From Chromatiales bacterium (lineage in GTDB: Bacteria; Pseudomonadota; Gammaproteobacteria; UBA6429; Thiohalophilaceae), in NCBI GenBank assembly GCA_027076325.1, contig JALTJZ010000066.1:1-34556 (forward strand): a stretch of DNA of 34,556 nt, given 5' to 3'. Shown piece by piece: positions 19,968 through 28,880 of the stretch. The notes under the pieces were generated by a model. It had not been told where the DNA came from. It did no database searches and saw only the letters and a program-made list of their open reading frames with translations. Within the stretch, counting starts at the first letter, position 1. Every line of letters begins with the position of its first letter. The position numbers and the translations under genes are program-made.

Positions 19968-21797
19968 TTACTTTTTACCCTTGGAGGGCTTTATGGAATT
20001 TCCTGGAGATTTACCTTTTTCACCTGATTCTAAAATTGTCAAACCTATGTCTTTTGAAGGTCGTCCTGCTGTTTTAGTCGCGGTTAAAGATGGCTCGCCT
20101 TTTGAGGGCTTTGCTTTTGATAAGGATTCTAATAGCTGGTCAAGATTAGATGGTATGGACGCATTCACTAAAGGCTCGCTTATATCAGAAGATGACTTTA
20201 AAGCTTTGGTAACTTGACTTACGGTCAACCCTATTTGCTCTAAAATTTCTTCATTAAGGTTTTTGATATACAATTCTTGCCAATCCTTGCCTGCTTTTTT
20301 AGCTGCCCCAAGGTATAGATTAAACATATTCTTCTGTAAAAAGAGAGCGGCCGCCTCTTTCCCCTTTTTTGGCTGCCCTTTCTTTGCTCCGCCTCGGTAG
20401 GTTACTTCACGCCATAACCCGTATAAATCATGGCCGCCTCCATCTTTAGCATTTAAAAGATTAGGCTCCCATAATTGAAATTCTGCGATAGTGCCATTTT
20501 TAGCCCTAACAAATGCTTTCCTGTCAAAGTATCCTACTGGTGTGAAGGTGATTCCTTCGTCTAATACATCAAAATCTTTCTTCAGTTTTTCCACAACATC
20601 GGCAGATTCTTTCACTGTTTTAACCTTAAATCCGGATCTGGCTAAATCAGTAAGTTCCTCAACCTTTTTTCCATCTGCTACTTTCTGCGCAGCCCCTTCC
20701 TTTCCTTTTACGCCGGGTTTTTTGAACTTTAACCCCATTTCATCAGCTATTTTTTCTGATGCTTGCACGATTTCAGCTTGGGCTTCCCCGGCATTCGCAA
20801 GGGCTTTATCTAAATCCTTTGTTTCTGATTGACTACTTATAAAATTTTGTTTATCCAGATTTTCATCGGGAACAGGTTTGCTTAAAGGTATATCAACCTC
20901 ATTGGGTGCTATGTTTTGTTTAAGCGAGCTTTCATCAATAGGCAATGCTTTTTCAGAGGTAGTAAATGCTTTCTGGCCACCTTTATTCGCTGCCTGGTAA
21001 AGAGATTTAATCATCTTCCCCCCAAAAAATAAGACAGGGCCAATAACCGCACCGGCAGTTGAGGAATCTATTGCATTCTTTAATCTTTCTTCGTACTCAC
21101 TCCCGCCTCGGCTGGTTAAATAATTAATCCATTCATTCTCAAAGCCAAATTCCTGAGCGAGCCCGGCGAACCTCTCCATTTCGGGGTTCATGGCAGAAAA
21201 TGAAGCCACAAAATCAGCGGCAAACGCTTTTCCGCTTAATTTTAATGTACTAACCCCTTTTTCAAAACCGCCTATGAGTTTTAATGCCCCCAAGAATGGG
21301 CCGCCAAATTGAGCAACTTCAGTCATTGTCTTGTCTAGCTGACCCTCTGGTGCTACTTTTTGGTAAAGAGAGTTTAAAGCTCCGTTTAATTCTTTGTAGC
21401 CCGGTACCTCTTCTTCGAGGAATGCGCCAACCTTATTCACGTTTTCTTGGTCACCAAAAATGGTGGATTGAAGGTTTTGTACGGCTTCTAACGTACCTCG
21501 GGTTATATATTTGGGCATCTTGAGGAAGGCCTGGATAGCTGGATTACCCCTTAATGGGGCAGTAACCTTGTTGATTGCTTCGTTTACAGCCTCATTCACA
21601 CCTGTTTCTTTAGGTTTTGTTTCACGTGAAACATCGTCAGCCATAGGCACATCAGTAAAACTCTGTGCTGCCGTATTAATCTCCGCTACCAGTTCAGCGT
21701 CTTTTGCTCGAATATCTTTACTTTTAGCCTCAGATAAATCCCGCTCATACTGAACCTGCTCATTATCCGTTTCGCGGTAGACCATGTAGTGATTCAC
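19968..21797 (-). CDS. Internal virion protein, 609 residues
   Basis: Starts at a GTG (21797) that overlaps the previous stop as GTGA, with AGGA upstream; an ATG four codons on has no site. The N-terminal half is helical with hydrophobic stretches (FLGALKLIGGFEKGVS, AGAVIGPVLFFGGKMI) that could enter membrane. Residues about 395-530 form a separate domain with a tyrosine- and tryptophan-rich stretch (EFQLWEPNLLNAKDGGGHDL), resembling phage polyvalent-protein domains. The last 75 residues are K/S/G/P-rich and lie antisense to the + strand gene at 19993. Probable ejection protein. Confidence 0.6.
   Translation of the reverse strand: MNHYMVYRETDNEQVQYERDLSEAKSKDIRAKDAELVAEINTAAQSFTDVPMADDVSRETKPKETGVNEAVNEAINKVTAPLRGNPAIQAFLKMPKYITRGTLEAVQNLQSTIFGDQENVNKVGAFLEEEVPGYKELNGALNSLYQKVAPEGQLDKTMTEVAQFGGPFLGALKLIGGFEKGVSTLKLSGKAFAADFVASFSAMNPEMERFAGLAQEFGFENEWINYLTSRGGSEYEERLKNAIDSSTAGAVIGPVLFFGGKMIKSLYQAANKGGQKAFTTSEKALPIDESSLKQNIAPNEVDIPLSKPVPDENLDKQNFISSQSETKDLDKALANAGEAQAEIVQASEKIADEMGLKFKKPGVKGKEGAAQKVADGKKVEELTDLARSGFKVKTVKESADVVEKLKKDFDVLDEGITFTPVGYFDRKAFVRAKNGTIAEFQLWEPNLLNAKDGGGHDLYGLWREVTYRGGAKKGQPKKGKEAAALFLQKNMFNLYLGAAKKAGKDWQELYIKNLNEEILEQIGLTVSQVTKALKSSSDISEPLVNASIPSNLDQLLESLSKAKPSKGEPSLTATKTAGRPSKDIGLTILESGEKGKSPGNSIKPSKGKK
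19993..20217 (+). CDS. 74-residue protein encoded antisense to a virion gene
   Basis: The only well-supported + strand gene in the late region. It has a consensus promoter (19931-19959), GGAGGG at the right distance before the ATG, and a coherent soluble sequence (MEFPGDLPFSPDSKIVKPMS, later PAVLVAVKDGSPFEGFAFDK, WSRLDGMDAF). It lies wholly within the 3' end of the 609-residue gene on the other strand. It may be an early or stand-alone gene, like a moron, that has overprinted the virion gene's tail. No family recognised. Confidence 0.6.
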   Translation: MEFPGDLPFSPDSKIVKPMSFEGRPAVLVAVKDGSPFEGFAFDKDSNSWSRLDGMDAFTKGSLISEDDFKALVT

Positions 21798-23377
21798 TTT
21801 AATTCATCCTGTAATCTTTCAATATCACGCAATAAATTAATTATTCTTTTCTTTTCCACGCTCGCCTCATGCCCGCCAAGTCCGGCATCGTCTATCTCTT
21901 GCTCGCTTTGGTAGGGCAGAAGGCTTAACCTTTTTTGTTTAGAAGATAATTCTTTTAACTTATCCTCGCGATTAATGGATTTAATCAAATTATCAGCCAT
22001 CAAAATAGCTTTAGTCGCTCTTTCTTCTAACGGTAATGACTCAACGCTCTCATACAGTGATGTTAGCGTTCTACCGGCACGTTTCGCTTTTTCAGGGTCT
22101 AGTTGAGCGATTAACCCATCGACCAATCCATACTCCGCCTTAATTCTTCGGACTGCTTCGCGTCCTGACTGGCTATTTCGCCAATCGCCCTCATTCTCAA
22201 CTAACTTTCTTCGTTGATCAATTAAAGCAATCCGTGTTTTTTTTGTTAAAGTTTCATCTGTTGCAATTTCGCTTTCAGAAAAACTAAGCAAATCTAACGA
22301 GTATTCGAGTAATTGGGATTCATCATCATACTGGACTCCCTTAGATTTGGCCGTTTTTTCCAGCATACGCGCGAGTTTAGGGTCGATTGAATCGTCTTTT
22401 AATTTAGTTGTTAGGTAATCAACATCTAAATCACCGGTTAAAGCAAGCAAAGTCGCTTCGTTTTCGGTTTTAGCATAGCGAATCTTCCGTTCATCGTCGT
22501 CAGCTTTACGGGCTTTGGTCTCCAAGTTGTTCACCTGGTTCATGTTTTTAATCATATCAGAGACAATTTCTTGTCTTTCAGTCGGAGTGAAGTTTTTATC
22601 TTTTGCTTTTGAGAATTTAGCCACATAATCAACGGCCTCCCCGTTATCTAAAGCACGCATAAACTCACCCATATACACCCCAGTTCTTAAGACTTTGGTG
22701 TATTTGCCCATCCGAGCGGTTGTTTCACCGGGCTTAATCAGCCCCGCGCTTTCACTCATTGTTAAAAGCTGGTTATACTCATTCAGGTTTTTAACAATAG
22801 CCTCTTCGTCGCCCTCACTAGCGGCGTTCTGGCCTTCTGTTTCGATTAACTCTAATCCTAATTCAACTTTAGCTGACTGTTCTTTGCGGGCTATCTCGAG
22901 CTTCTTAGAAACCATACTGGAATAGACTTTAGATGATGCGAAGTCTATCTCCTGCGAAGCTAATGGCATGACATCGGGATTCGCACCTTTTATTAGCCCC
23001 TTCTTATATCCAGCAACTTTAGCCTCATAGACTTTGGGGTCTCCGTTGGATTCTGATTGAATGCGCTGTAGATTTTGATAAATATCTAATTTAACGGCCG
23101 ATAAATTGGACGCATTTGCCCCCTCAATAAAAGCTTGCTCACGAATAGAGCTTCCGTCCGGTAATTCAACACCAGAGACTTGTCGGCCTGCTTTCTTGCC
23201 AGCTTCAAACCCTTCTTTTTTACTTCGCACCATATTTTCTTGGGTGAAGCGTTGAGTCCATTCGCCCAACCTCGCAGCTAGGGTCTGGTTAACCTCCGCC
23301 GCCCCCGAGCTAATATAAGACGGTTGATAGGCTACTGACCGTTGGTATTCAGGGGTTGATTTTTTAAAGCTATCCAT
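21794..23377 (-). CDS. Internal virion protein, 527 residues
   Basis: Predicted almost entirely helical and charged, with an N-terminal segment (YQPSYISSGAAEVNQTLAAR) and long E/K/R-rich helices. Size and place between the small and the large internal virion genes fit the middle core protein (gp15-like) of podoviruses. No enzyme motif visible. It overlaps both neighbours by one to four bases, so the three are made together. Confidence 0.6.
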   Translation of the reverse strand: MDSFKKSTPEYQRSVAYQPSYISSGAAEVNQTLAARLGEWTQRFTQENMVRSKKEGFEAGKKAGRQVSGVELPDGSSIREQAFIEGANASNLSAVKLDIYQNLQRIQSESNGDPKVYEAKVAGYKKGLIKGANPDVMPLASQEIDFASSKVYSSMVSKKLEIARKEQSAKVELGLELIETEGQNAASEGDEEAIVKNLNEYNQLLTMSESAGLIKPGETTARMGKYTKVLRTGVYMGEFMRALDNGEAVDYVAKFSKAKDKNFTPTERQEIVSDMIKNMNQVNNLETKARKADDDERKIRYAKTENEATLLALTGDLDVDYLTTKLKDDSIDPKLARMLEKTAKSKGVQYDDESQLLEYSLDLLSFSESEIATDETLTKKTRIALIDQRRKLVENEGDWRNSQSGREAVRRIKAEYGLVDGLIAQLDPEKAKRAGRTLTSLYESVESLPLEERATKAILMADNLIKSINREDKLKELSSKQKRLSLLPYQSEQEIDDAGLGGHEASVEKKRIINLLRDIERLQDELK

Positions 23378-23841
23378 TAGTCAAAATCTCCAGCTTTTTT
23401 ACCTTGGTAAACTGTCTGGCCAATCAAAGAAACCTGATTAATCCTTGTTGCTCTTCGCTGGTTCCGCATACGTGCGTTTTGACCGCCAATCCGCATTCTT
23501 GTCATAGCATTAGCGTATAATTGATCGCCCTGGAAGTATTTTTCAGATTGAATCATTAAGTTGCGATTTGACCCTTCATAAGCCGCTACACCACCAGCGG
23601 CCGCACCAACATTTTGCAAAGCCAGTATTTCTAATATTCGTCGTCTACGTTGGATTTCAGAATCATTGGCTGCAATCGCTTCTTCTTCTTGAGTGATTTT
23701 AAGGTCAATTTCCTGTTCTTTTGTCTGTTGAACAGACTGGTCGTACTGATAGCCCGCTGTCGCATAAGAAGGATTACCAGAATAATATGAAGCAACCGCG
23801 CCGACAATTAAGCCTTTATTCGCCCCTACTGTTTTAGCCAT
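23377..23841 (-). CDS. Small internal virion protein (gp14-like position)
   Basis: 154 residues starting MAKTVGANKGLIVGAVASYY. The N-terminal part is small-residue-rich and weakly hydrophobic; the middle is a Q/E/I-rich helix; then a glycine-rich AGGVAAYEG segment; the end is basic (RMRNQRRATRINQV). This matches the smallest of the three core proteins that follow tail tube B in T7-type phages. Its start overlaps the end of the tail tube B gene by eight bases. Confidence 0.6.
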   Translation of the reverse strand: MAKTVGANKGLIVGAVASYYSGNPSYATAGYQYDQSVQQTKEQEIDLKITQEEEAIAANDSEIQRRRRILEILALQNVGAAAGGVAAYEGSNRNLMIQSEKYFQGDQLYANAMTRMRIGGQNARMRNQRRATRINQVSLIGQTVYQGKKAGDFD

Positions 23842-25855
23842 TTGAAGCCTCCACTTCCACTGCTAATGATAGTAACGTCATTGGTAATGGGTCTTTTTGT
23901 GTGATGGTGACTTGAGCTAACTCAGTCCAACCAAGTAAAAATTGTTCTTTTAACCCAGTATAGGGCTCTGGTGTTGTATCAAGCAACCCTGAGCCAAACT
24001 TCCGAGTCGGTAAAAGAATGTCGTTAATGTAAAGTCCAAGAGATTCGTACATATTCACTTTAACGCGGACAATTCTCTTATCACCAGTTAGGGTGGGGCC
24101 GGTCTGGAAGTCCATATTTAACGGCATGGTTGTGATAGTCGGGTTAAAGTTTAAACCCACTTCAACGTCTGTTACTGACCTTTCAGCTGTGATAGACCCA
24201 CCTGACGGAGTATTATCCGCTAAAACCGCCCCATCCGCTTTCACTCGACAGACTTCGCCGTTCAAATGACCTAAACCTGTGACGGTCACTGATGGGGTGA
24301 TGGTCTGTCTGATATTCGAGTCTGTAAAAGTATTTTCGTCTGCTTTTTCTAAGTAATACTTAGTAACTGAATTAATTGTTCTCTTAACTAAAAAGTAAAC
24401 AACACCCACCACCACTGCGATATTCTCAATCGTTCCTGATGTTTCCCATTTCGTCCACGCCGTGACTTCCTGAGACCTTAGCGAGTTTAAAACAGCCATT
24501 GTCCCATCTGTATTAACGATATAAACGTAATTCGATTCATCGGTTGCTGTACCTCTTTGCGCGGCCATATCAACAGGGGTGTTTAATAAGTGTGGCGCCA
24601 TAACCGAAACAGAATCCGCGTTGTAGGCCTCTTCAACATAAGTATATAATAATTCTCTTGCAGACTTCCCGTACCGGTCAATAAATAGGGTTGAGCCGTC
24701 TATTGAGACAGGCCTTAATCCAATCGATCCGAATTGGGTTTGTCGCTTAATCGTAAAAGTTGCCGGCGTTATAGGTGCTGTCGGGACGTAAAACTCCCCG
24801 CCTGTTGTGAGGACTTGTAAATGCCGCCCGGCGTAGAGCCCGTTAATCGCATTAACCTGGTCGGTGTCTAATGTGATGAAAACACCCTCATCTGCAAGGC
24901 CAGTTCCCTCATCGAAATTGTAAAAATCATTTGTTTTCGATAACCATAAAGATTGTGGTTTTTGTGTTGACCCACCAAAAACTAACCGCGACTCAAAGAA
25001 AGTCGCTGTTTTAGGCCACCCTCTTGTCGCGCTAATAGAATCCTCTGCAGCCGCTGAGCCATTTACGTCAACAATAAGGTTGAAAGTCCCGGCACCACTC
25101 ACAACCACTGGAGAAATTGAGTCCCAATTCTTGCCTGAATCATTCCCCCCAAAAGTCGCTCTATGGTGTTTTGGGGCATGGATTGTAACGGTTATGCCTG
25201 ATGCTGAGGTGTTGCTTAATGCTCTTAATGCTGTCTGTATCCGAGAGCTCGTGGTCGCGTCAACGGAATCATAAGTAATAACGGATGTTGTTTGTCCTTC
25301 CAAGGTTAAAGTATATGTGTCCCCATTATTCCACGTTCCAAGAAATTCAATATCCTGTATTTCACTAACAGCGCTTGGGCTTAAATAGTCCCCAAAGTTA
25401 TATTGAGGTAAATTAGTTAAAGGGATGTCTGTCAGACTCCAAGAAGTATCACTTAATCCTCTGACAAGCCTTTGTGGTGGGTGAGCCTCATGGACGATAA
25501 TTAACGTGTCCGCTGATTGCGTCCAGTTCATTTCCTGAGCTTGAGCGGAGGTTATTGTAGTGGCGACATTGACTTGAAAAACGTCATCTTTGTATACGGC
25601 AATGTTATTATTAGTAAAGACTAACAAATAAGTCTGGGTGACATTAAAGGCAAACTCGACCAATCGAGCACTCGAGCCAATATCTGCAACAAAAGCCATC
25701 CCCTCGCGTCTTTTCAATCCACCCTGCGGAAGGGTTTTAATATTCGTGCCTACAGCAACAGACTGATAAAACTGCTTAATATCTGACCGAGATGCGAGTC
25801 TGGGGTCTAAAACACCCGAATTAAAACTGGTTTGGAGTTTTGTAACTCTGCCCAT
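23834..25855 (-). CDS. Tail tube protein B (nozzle)
   Basis: 673 residues. Starts MGRVTKLQTSFNSGVLDPRL, with the F-x-x-G-V-x-x-x-L beginning of podovirus nozzle proteins, followed by LPQGGLKRREGMAFVA and FAFNVTQTYLLVFTNN, and then a beta-propeller-like succession of strands (for example ESRLVFGGSTQKPQSLWLSK). It forms the distal tail tube below the gatekeeper. It starts immediately at the end of the tail tube A gene. Confidence 0.9.
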   Translation of the reverse strand: MGRVTKLQTSFNSGVLDPRLASRSDIKQFYQSVAVGTNIKTLPQGGLKRREGMAFVADIGSSARLVEFAFNVTQTYLLVFTNNNIAVYKDDVFQVNVATTITSAQAQEMNWTQSADTLIIVHEAHPPQRLVRGLSDTSWSLTDIPLTNLPQYNFGDYLSPSAVSEIQDIEFLGTWNNGDTYTLTLEGQTTSVITYDSVDATTSSRIQTALRALSNTSASGITVTIHAPKHHRATFGGNDSGKNWDSISPVVVSGAGTFNLIVDVNGSAAAEDSISATRGWPKTATFFESRLVFGGSTQKPQSLWLSKTNDFYNFDEGTGLADEGVFITLDTDQVNAINGLYAGRHLQVLTTGGEFYVPTAPITPATFTIKRQTQFGSIGLRPVSIDGSTLFIDRYGKSARELLYTYVEEAYNADSVSVMAPHLLNTPVDMAAQRGTATDESNYVYIVNTDGTMAVLNSLRSQEVTAWTKWETSGTIENIAVVVGVVYFLVKRTINSVTKYYLEKADENTFTDSNIRQTITPSVTVTGLGHLNGEVCRVKADGAVLADNTPSGGSITAERSVTDVEVGLNFNPTITTMPLNMDFQTGPTLTGDKRIVRVKVNMYESLGLYINDILLPTRKFGSGLLDTTPEPYTGLKEQFLLGWTELAQVTITQKDPLPMTLLSLAVEVEASNG

Positions 25856-26406
25856 TATCCCCTCACATCAATAAAGGGTGATTCCTGTAAAGCGACTTGA
25901 GGACGTGCTTGTGAGTCTAAAAACTTGGCTTTCCTGAGCTGCATTTCGAACATCGTGTTATATAAATCGCCGGTAGACTTGTTCGAAGTCACGGGGAAAG
26001 CAAACTTGGAGGCTAATCTTAATTCAAGTGCCTCCTCAAAATAAGGCGGAAGTTTCGATTCTTCTGGCTCAAAAATGTAATCTAAATCCACTGTATTCAT
26101 ATTCGAATACAGCTTATCTTCATAAATCTCATAATCACTAGCAGGATAGACTTTGATTGCGTTTATGTAGTCTGCTGGGAGCTGGTAGGCATAAGTCCAT
26201 TCATTCAATGGAACATCGACTAACCGAGATAACGTCATTTTACCCACGGCAAAACGCCATCGGTGTGATGATAGTAAAGAGCGGTAGGTTAAAGGGTAAA
26301 GGTTAGCGGCTACTTTTGAGCCGGTTGTTCCCTCGGTAAAAGAGGATATTGTGTCATGGCCTAATAAAAGAAGGGCATTTGAGCAAATTTCAATGTCATT
26401 GGACAT
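25855..26406 (-). CDS. Tail tube protein A (gatekeeper)
   Basis: 183 residues. The pattern ICSNALLLLGHDTISSF, YPLTYRSLLSSHRWRFA and YAYQLPADYINAIKVYP is that of T7 gp11-like adaptors, which bind below the portal. The C-terminus (ALELRLASKFAFPVT) is also typical. No Shine-Dalgarno is visible before the ATG; instead a 7-bp G/C-rich hairpin lies seven bases upstream. Confidence 0.9.
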   Translation of the reverse strand: MSNDIEICSNALLLLGHDTISSFTEGTTGSKVAANLYPLTYRSLLSSHRWRFAVGKMTLSRLVDVPLNEWTYAYQLPADYINAIKVYPASDYEIYEDKLYSNMNTVDLDYIFEPEESKLPPYFEEALELRLASKFAFPVTSNKSTGDLYNTMFEMQLRKAKFLDSQARPQVALQESPFIDVRG

Positions 26407-26412
26407 AATAAT

Positions 26413-26434
26413 ATGGGGGCTGTGACACCCCCAT
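26413..26434 (-). terminator. Hairpin closing the capsid transcription unit
   Basis: ATGGGGG (26413-26419) and CCCCCAT (26428-26434) form a perfect 7-bp stem with an 8-base loop. On the - strand it is followed by an AT-rich ATATTATTATG, a poor U tract, so it may be a partial terminator or attenuator between capsid and tail genes. Confidence 0.5.
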
Positions 26435-26451
26435 CCTCAAGGCGTGCCGGG

Positions 26452-26724
26452 TTAGTCAGTATCAGTCGCGGCTAATACAGTACCATCGGCAATATCCACC
26501 ACACCGGCTGCATTCGTCAGGACTTGCGCCAGCACAGAGACCGCCGTACCACCAGTAGACGTCACTAAGTATATTAAGTCCCCCGCCGTGAGTACGTCAG
26601 ACGCGCCATTAAAATACCCAGTGGTATTAGCATCTGCAATCGTATCTGGCGTTGTATAAGTCCAAATACGAGGAGCCGAACCACCGGGGCCTACTTGTTG
26701 TAAATCATTTAGTACGAAAGGCAT
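26452..26724 (-). CDS. Capsid-associated (decoration-like) small protein
   Basis: 90 residues starting MPFVLNDLQQVGPGGSAPRI. It is strand-rich, with WTYTTPDTIADANTTGYF, then a GDLIYLV strand, as in small head or decoration proteins coded next to major capsid genes. The ribosome-binding site GGAGAGA lies before the ATG. It shares the capsid promoter. An exact role is inferred from position. Confidence 0.6.
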   Translation of the reverse strand: MPFVLNDLQQVGPGGSAPRIWTYTTPDTIADANTTGYFNGASDVLTAGDLIYLVTSTGGTAVSVLAQVLTNAAGVVDIADGTVLAATDTD

Positions 26725-26735
26725 AATAATCTCTC

Positions 26736-27557
26736 CTATTGGTAGCCAATTTCAACAATGCCGTCCGCATCTCGTGATACCGCGCCAGCTTTAAGTAAGC
26801 CGTTGCATAACCATGAGGTCTTTTGAGCAATGTAATTAACTTCAGTTTTGATGTCGATGCCAATAGCCATGCCAACCGCAGACTTATGCCAGGCAAAACC
26901 GGTATAAGTAGAGGCGGTTAAATCAATGCCACCTTCTGTGCGGTCTTCCATGAAGCGCCACTCTAAACCCATAAAGGATTTCAAGTCGCCAGTCATTAAG
27001 GCTTTGACTGAGTTGTAATCAATATTAGTAATGGTTGAATCACCCAATACGTCTTCTAACGCAGTTGCTTCGACACAAATATAGCGGTCGCCAGCGGGTA
27101 CACCAAGCTGCTTAAAGCCCTTATTAACGGCGATAATCTTAGCTAAAGTTAAACCAGTACCACCATGCGCGATAATAGTTGATGGGGTTTCGGCGGTCAT
27201 TGCATCAAGGATTAACTGGTCACATCGACGACCTAAAGCCATTGCGATTGCTTCCGCAAGTTCTTTTTGTTCATCGAAGTTGACTTCTGCCTGGTCGAAA
27301 ATGTCCGTGTATTCTGGGGCATTCCAATTTTCAAGCGTACAGTTAATCAGAGAGTGACTAACATCCATTGGGGTTACGTCAGCTTGGGTCGCTTTTTGAT
27401 TCGCTAAACCTTTGCCTAATCGACGGAATTTGTAAATATCTGCTTTTACATTGTTGCGGATAGTTACCGTGTTTTTTAGAATTGAGCCGCCTTGAAATGC
27501 ATGCTTAACGTCATCGTCAAACTGTTGCTGAGCAACGGCACTGAGGGTCTTAGACAT
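26736..27557 (-). CDS. Major capsid protein
   Basis: 273 residues, small for an HK97-fold capsid protein but within range. The position after the scaffold gene, the own promoter and leader, and the sequence support the call: an N-terminal arm (FDDDVKHAFQGGSILKN), TVTIRNNVKADIYKFRRLGK, ADVTPMDVSHSLINCTLENW, then VEATALEDVLGD and a C-terminal strand-rich domain (TGFAWHKSAVGMAIGIDI). GAGGA precedes the ATG. Confidence 0.85.
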   Translation of the reverse strand: MSKTLSAVAQQQFDDDVKHAFQGGSILKNTVTIRNNVKADIYKFRRLGKGLANQKATQADVTPMDVSHSLINCTLENWNAPEYTDIFDQAEVNFDEQKELAEAIAMALGRRCDQLILDAMTAETPSTIIAHGGTGLTLAKIIAVNKGFKQLGVPAGDRYICVEATALEDVLGDSTITNIDYNSVKALMTGDLKSFMGLEWRFMEDRTEGGIDLTASTYTGFAWHKSAVGMAIGIDIKTEVNYIAQKTSWLCNGLLKAGAVSRDADGIVEIGYQ

Positions 27558-27744
27558 TTTAGTGTCCTCTTGTTAGTTGAAAGTAATATTATCTTTCGGG
27601 TGTCCGATATAACGGGCCGACATTTCAGTCATTTCGTATATGGGCCAAGAGAACTCGGGTATCCTTGAAATGGCCCCGATTCTCACGGGACTTGCAAATT
27701 TAAGGCTCTGCTGCCTATTCCTACGGAGATAAGAATTAGGTATT
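27558..27744 (-). other. Long structured leader of the capsid gene
   Basis: About 180 transcribed bases between the capsid promoter and the ATG, with no gene. Pairing arms on the - strand include TCCCG/CGGGG around a TGAGAAT loop, CAAG/CTTG nested in GGC/GCC, and TGT/ACA with CCG/CGG. A leader this long before a gene already equipped with a consensus promoter suggests RNA stability or translational control. No known riboswitch or ribozyme recognised. Confidence 0.45.
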
Positions 27745-27772
27745 AGTATATTCGTATATTAGAGTTTGTCAA
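27745..27772 (-). promoter_or_regulatory. Strong promoter of the capsid gene
   Basis: TTGACA (27772-27767), 16 bases, TATACT (27750-27745) on the - strand, right after the scaffold gene's stop. One of the best sigma-70 matches in the genome. Start near 27738. Confidence 0.7.
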
Positions 27773-28579
27773 CTACATAACCTCGGTCTGCGCTGGGCCA
27801 TCACCGTAATAGTCAGCGTAAGCTTGATCAACTTTCTTCTTATAATCTGGGTCAACTTCAATCTTAACCTGCCCTTCTGCATTTTTTGCATACCTCATTT
27901 CTCTTAATGACTGAGGGGTTTCACCAGAGGAAGGTTTAATATCTGTTGGTAGTTTAGCATTTCGTGTTTTACTAATAAGGGCCTCTATTAATTCAACACC
28001 CTCAGCGGTAGAAGCGGTGCCTTTTAAAGCCTCGAATTGCTCTTTAGAGAGATTAGCCATACCCCAATCGCTAATATTTTTAAGCCGTGATTCGGCTTCA
28101 CTACCAAGTAAGGCCATTTCAGAGTCACGATTAGGGATTAAATCACCCGCCACATCGTTAATTGTGTTTGCGTGGAACTCTAAAGCCTTATCCATAAATT
28201 CTTGAGAAATACCGCTTTCCTTCGCATAAGCAAGGAAATCTTTAGTCCTTTGGTCTTCTGCGTCGATAATCACGCTATCTTGTACCGACTCGGGTAAGTT
28301 TAATTCGTATTCTTCCGGTGCGCCCGTGTATGCGCCCATTTTCTTAGCCAGCTCTGGGTAGGCTTTGGCTTGGTCTGCCAAGGTTTTATACTTCTTACTA
28401 TTAAAGTATTCTGGGGCTTCGCCTTCACCCTTGACGTTTTCAGATAAATACCAATCTGCACTACCACCATCAGGGTTCCCGCTATCAGCAGGCTCACCGC
28501 CACCGTCCAAAAGACTACCGCCACCCTCACCATCACCGGCAGCTTCTTCCTGTATTCGGTATTTAATAAAATCATGCAT
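27773..28579 (-). CDS. Scaffolding protein
   Basis: 268 residues between portal and capsid genes, acidic and helical. The N-terminus is G/D/E-rich, the middle holds EFMDKALEFHANTINDVAGD and the end is charged (IEVDPDYKKKVDQAYADYYG). This composition and place are typical of podovirus scaffolds, which guide capsid assembly and leave the head. Overlaps the upstream gene by eight bases. Confidence 0.8.
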   Translation of the reverse strand: MHDFIKYRIQEEAAGDGEGGGSLLDGGGEPADSGNPDGGSADWYLSENVKGEGEAPEYFNSKKYKTLADQAKAYPELAKKMGAYTGAPEEYELNLPESVQDSVIIDAEDQRTKDFLAYAKESGISQEFMDKALEFHANTINDVAGDLIPNRDSEMALLGSEAESRLKNISDWGMANLSKEQFEALKGTASTAEGVELIEALISKTRNAKLPTDIKPSSGETPQSLREMRYAKNAEGQVKIEVDPDYKKKVDQAYADYYGDGPAQTEVM

Positions 28580-28880
28580 CTTTTCTCTCCGCTATTTCTA
28601 TTTGTTGTAAGATTTGTCGTACAATATCACACCTCCCCTCTCGGATACCCGCCTGGAACTGTGAATCGTTGGGATAAATAGTTGGCCTTAGAATGGTAAC
28701 TCTAATCATATCCTCCAAAACTTGTTTCCCTAAAGAGTTCTGTTTAAAGACTTGGTGGTACTTAGACGCCTCAGCCATTGCTTTTTCAAGCTGTTCACCT
28801 TGTAAGGTTTTAATCGCTTCATCATCAAACTCTAATGAATCCCAGCCTCGAATCTCTGTTAATTCCTGGTCGATGCTCAT
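28572..28880 (-). CDS. Bbp19-like small phage protein
   Basis: 102 residues. The end (NSLGKQVLEDMIRVTILRPT, then QAGIREGRCDIVRQILQ) matches the small family named after Bordetella phage BPP-1 Bbp19, found beside the portal gene. A head or connector role is assumed from position; function is not established. The start overlaps the portal stop (ATGA). Confidence 0.7.
   Translation of the reverse strand: MSIDQELTEIRGWDSLEFDDEAIKTLQGEQLEKAMAEASKYHQVFKQNSLGKQVLEDMIRVTILRPTIYPNDSQFQAGIREGRCDIVRQILQQIEIAERKDA

Noticed and set aside
27558-27744. Hammerhead or known riboswitch in the capsid leader
   Set aside because: The CTGA-AAT and CGAAAG sequences do not complete any hammerhead core, and no riboswitch consensus was recognised.
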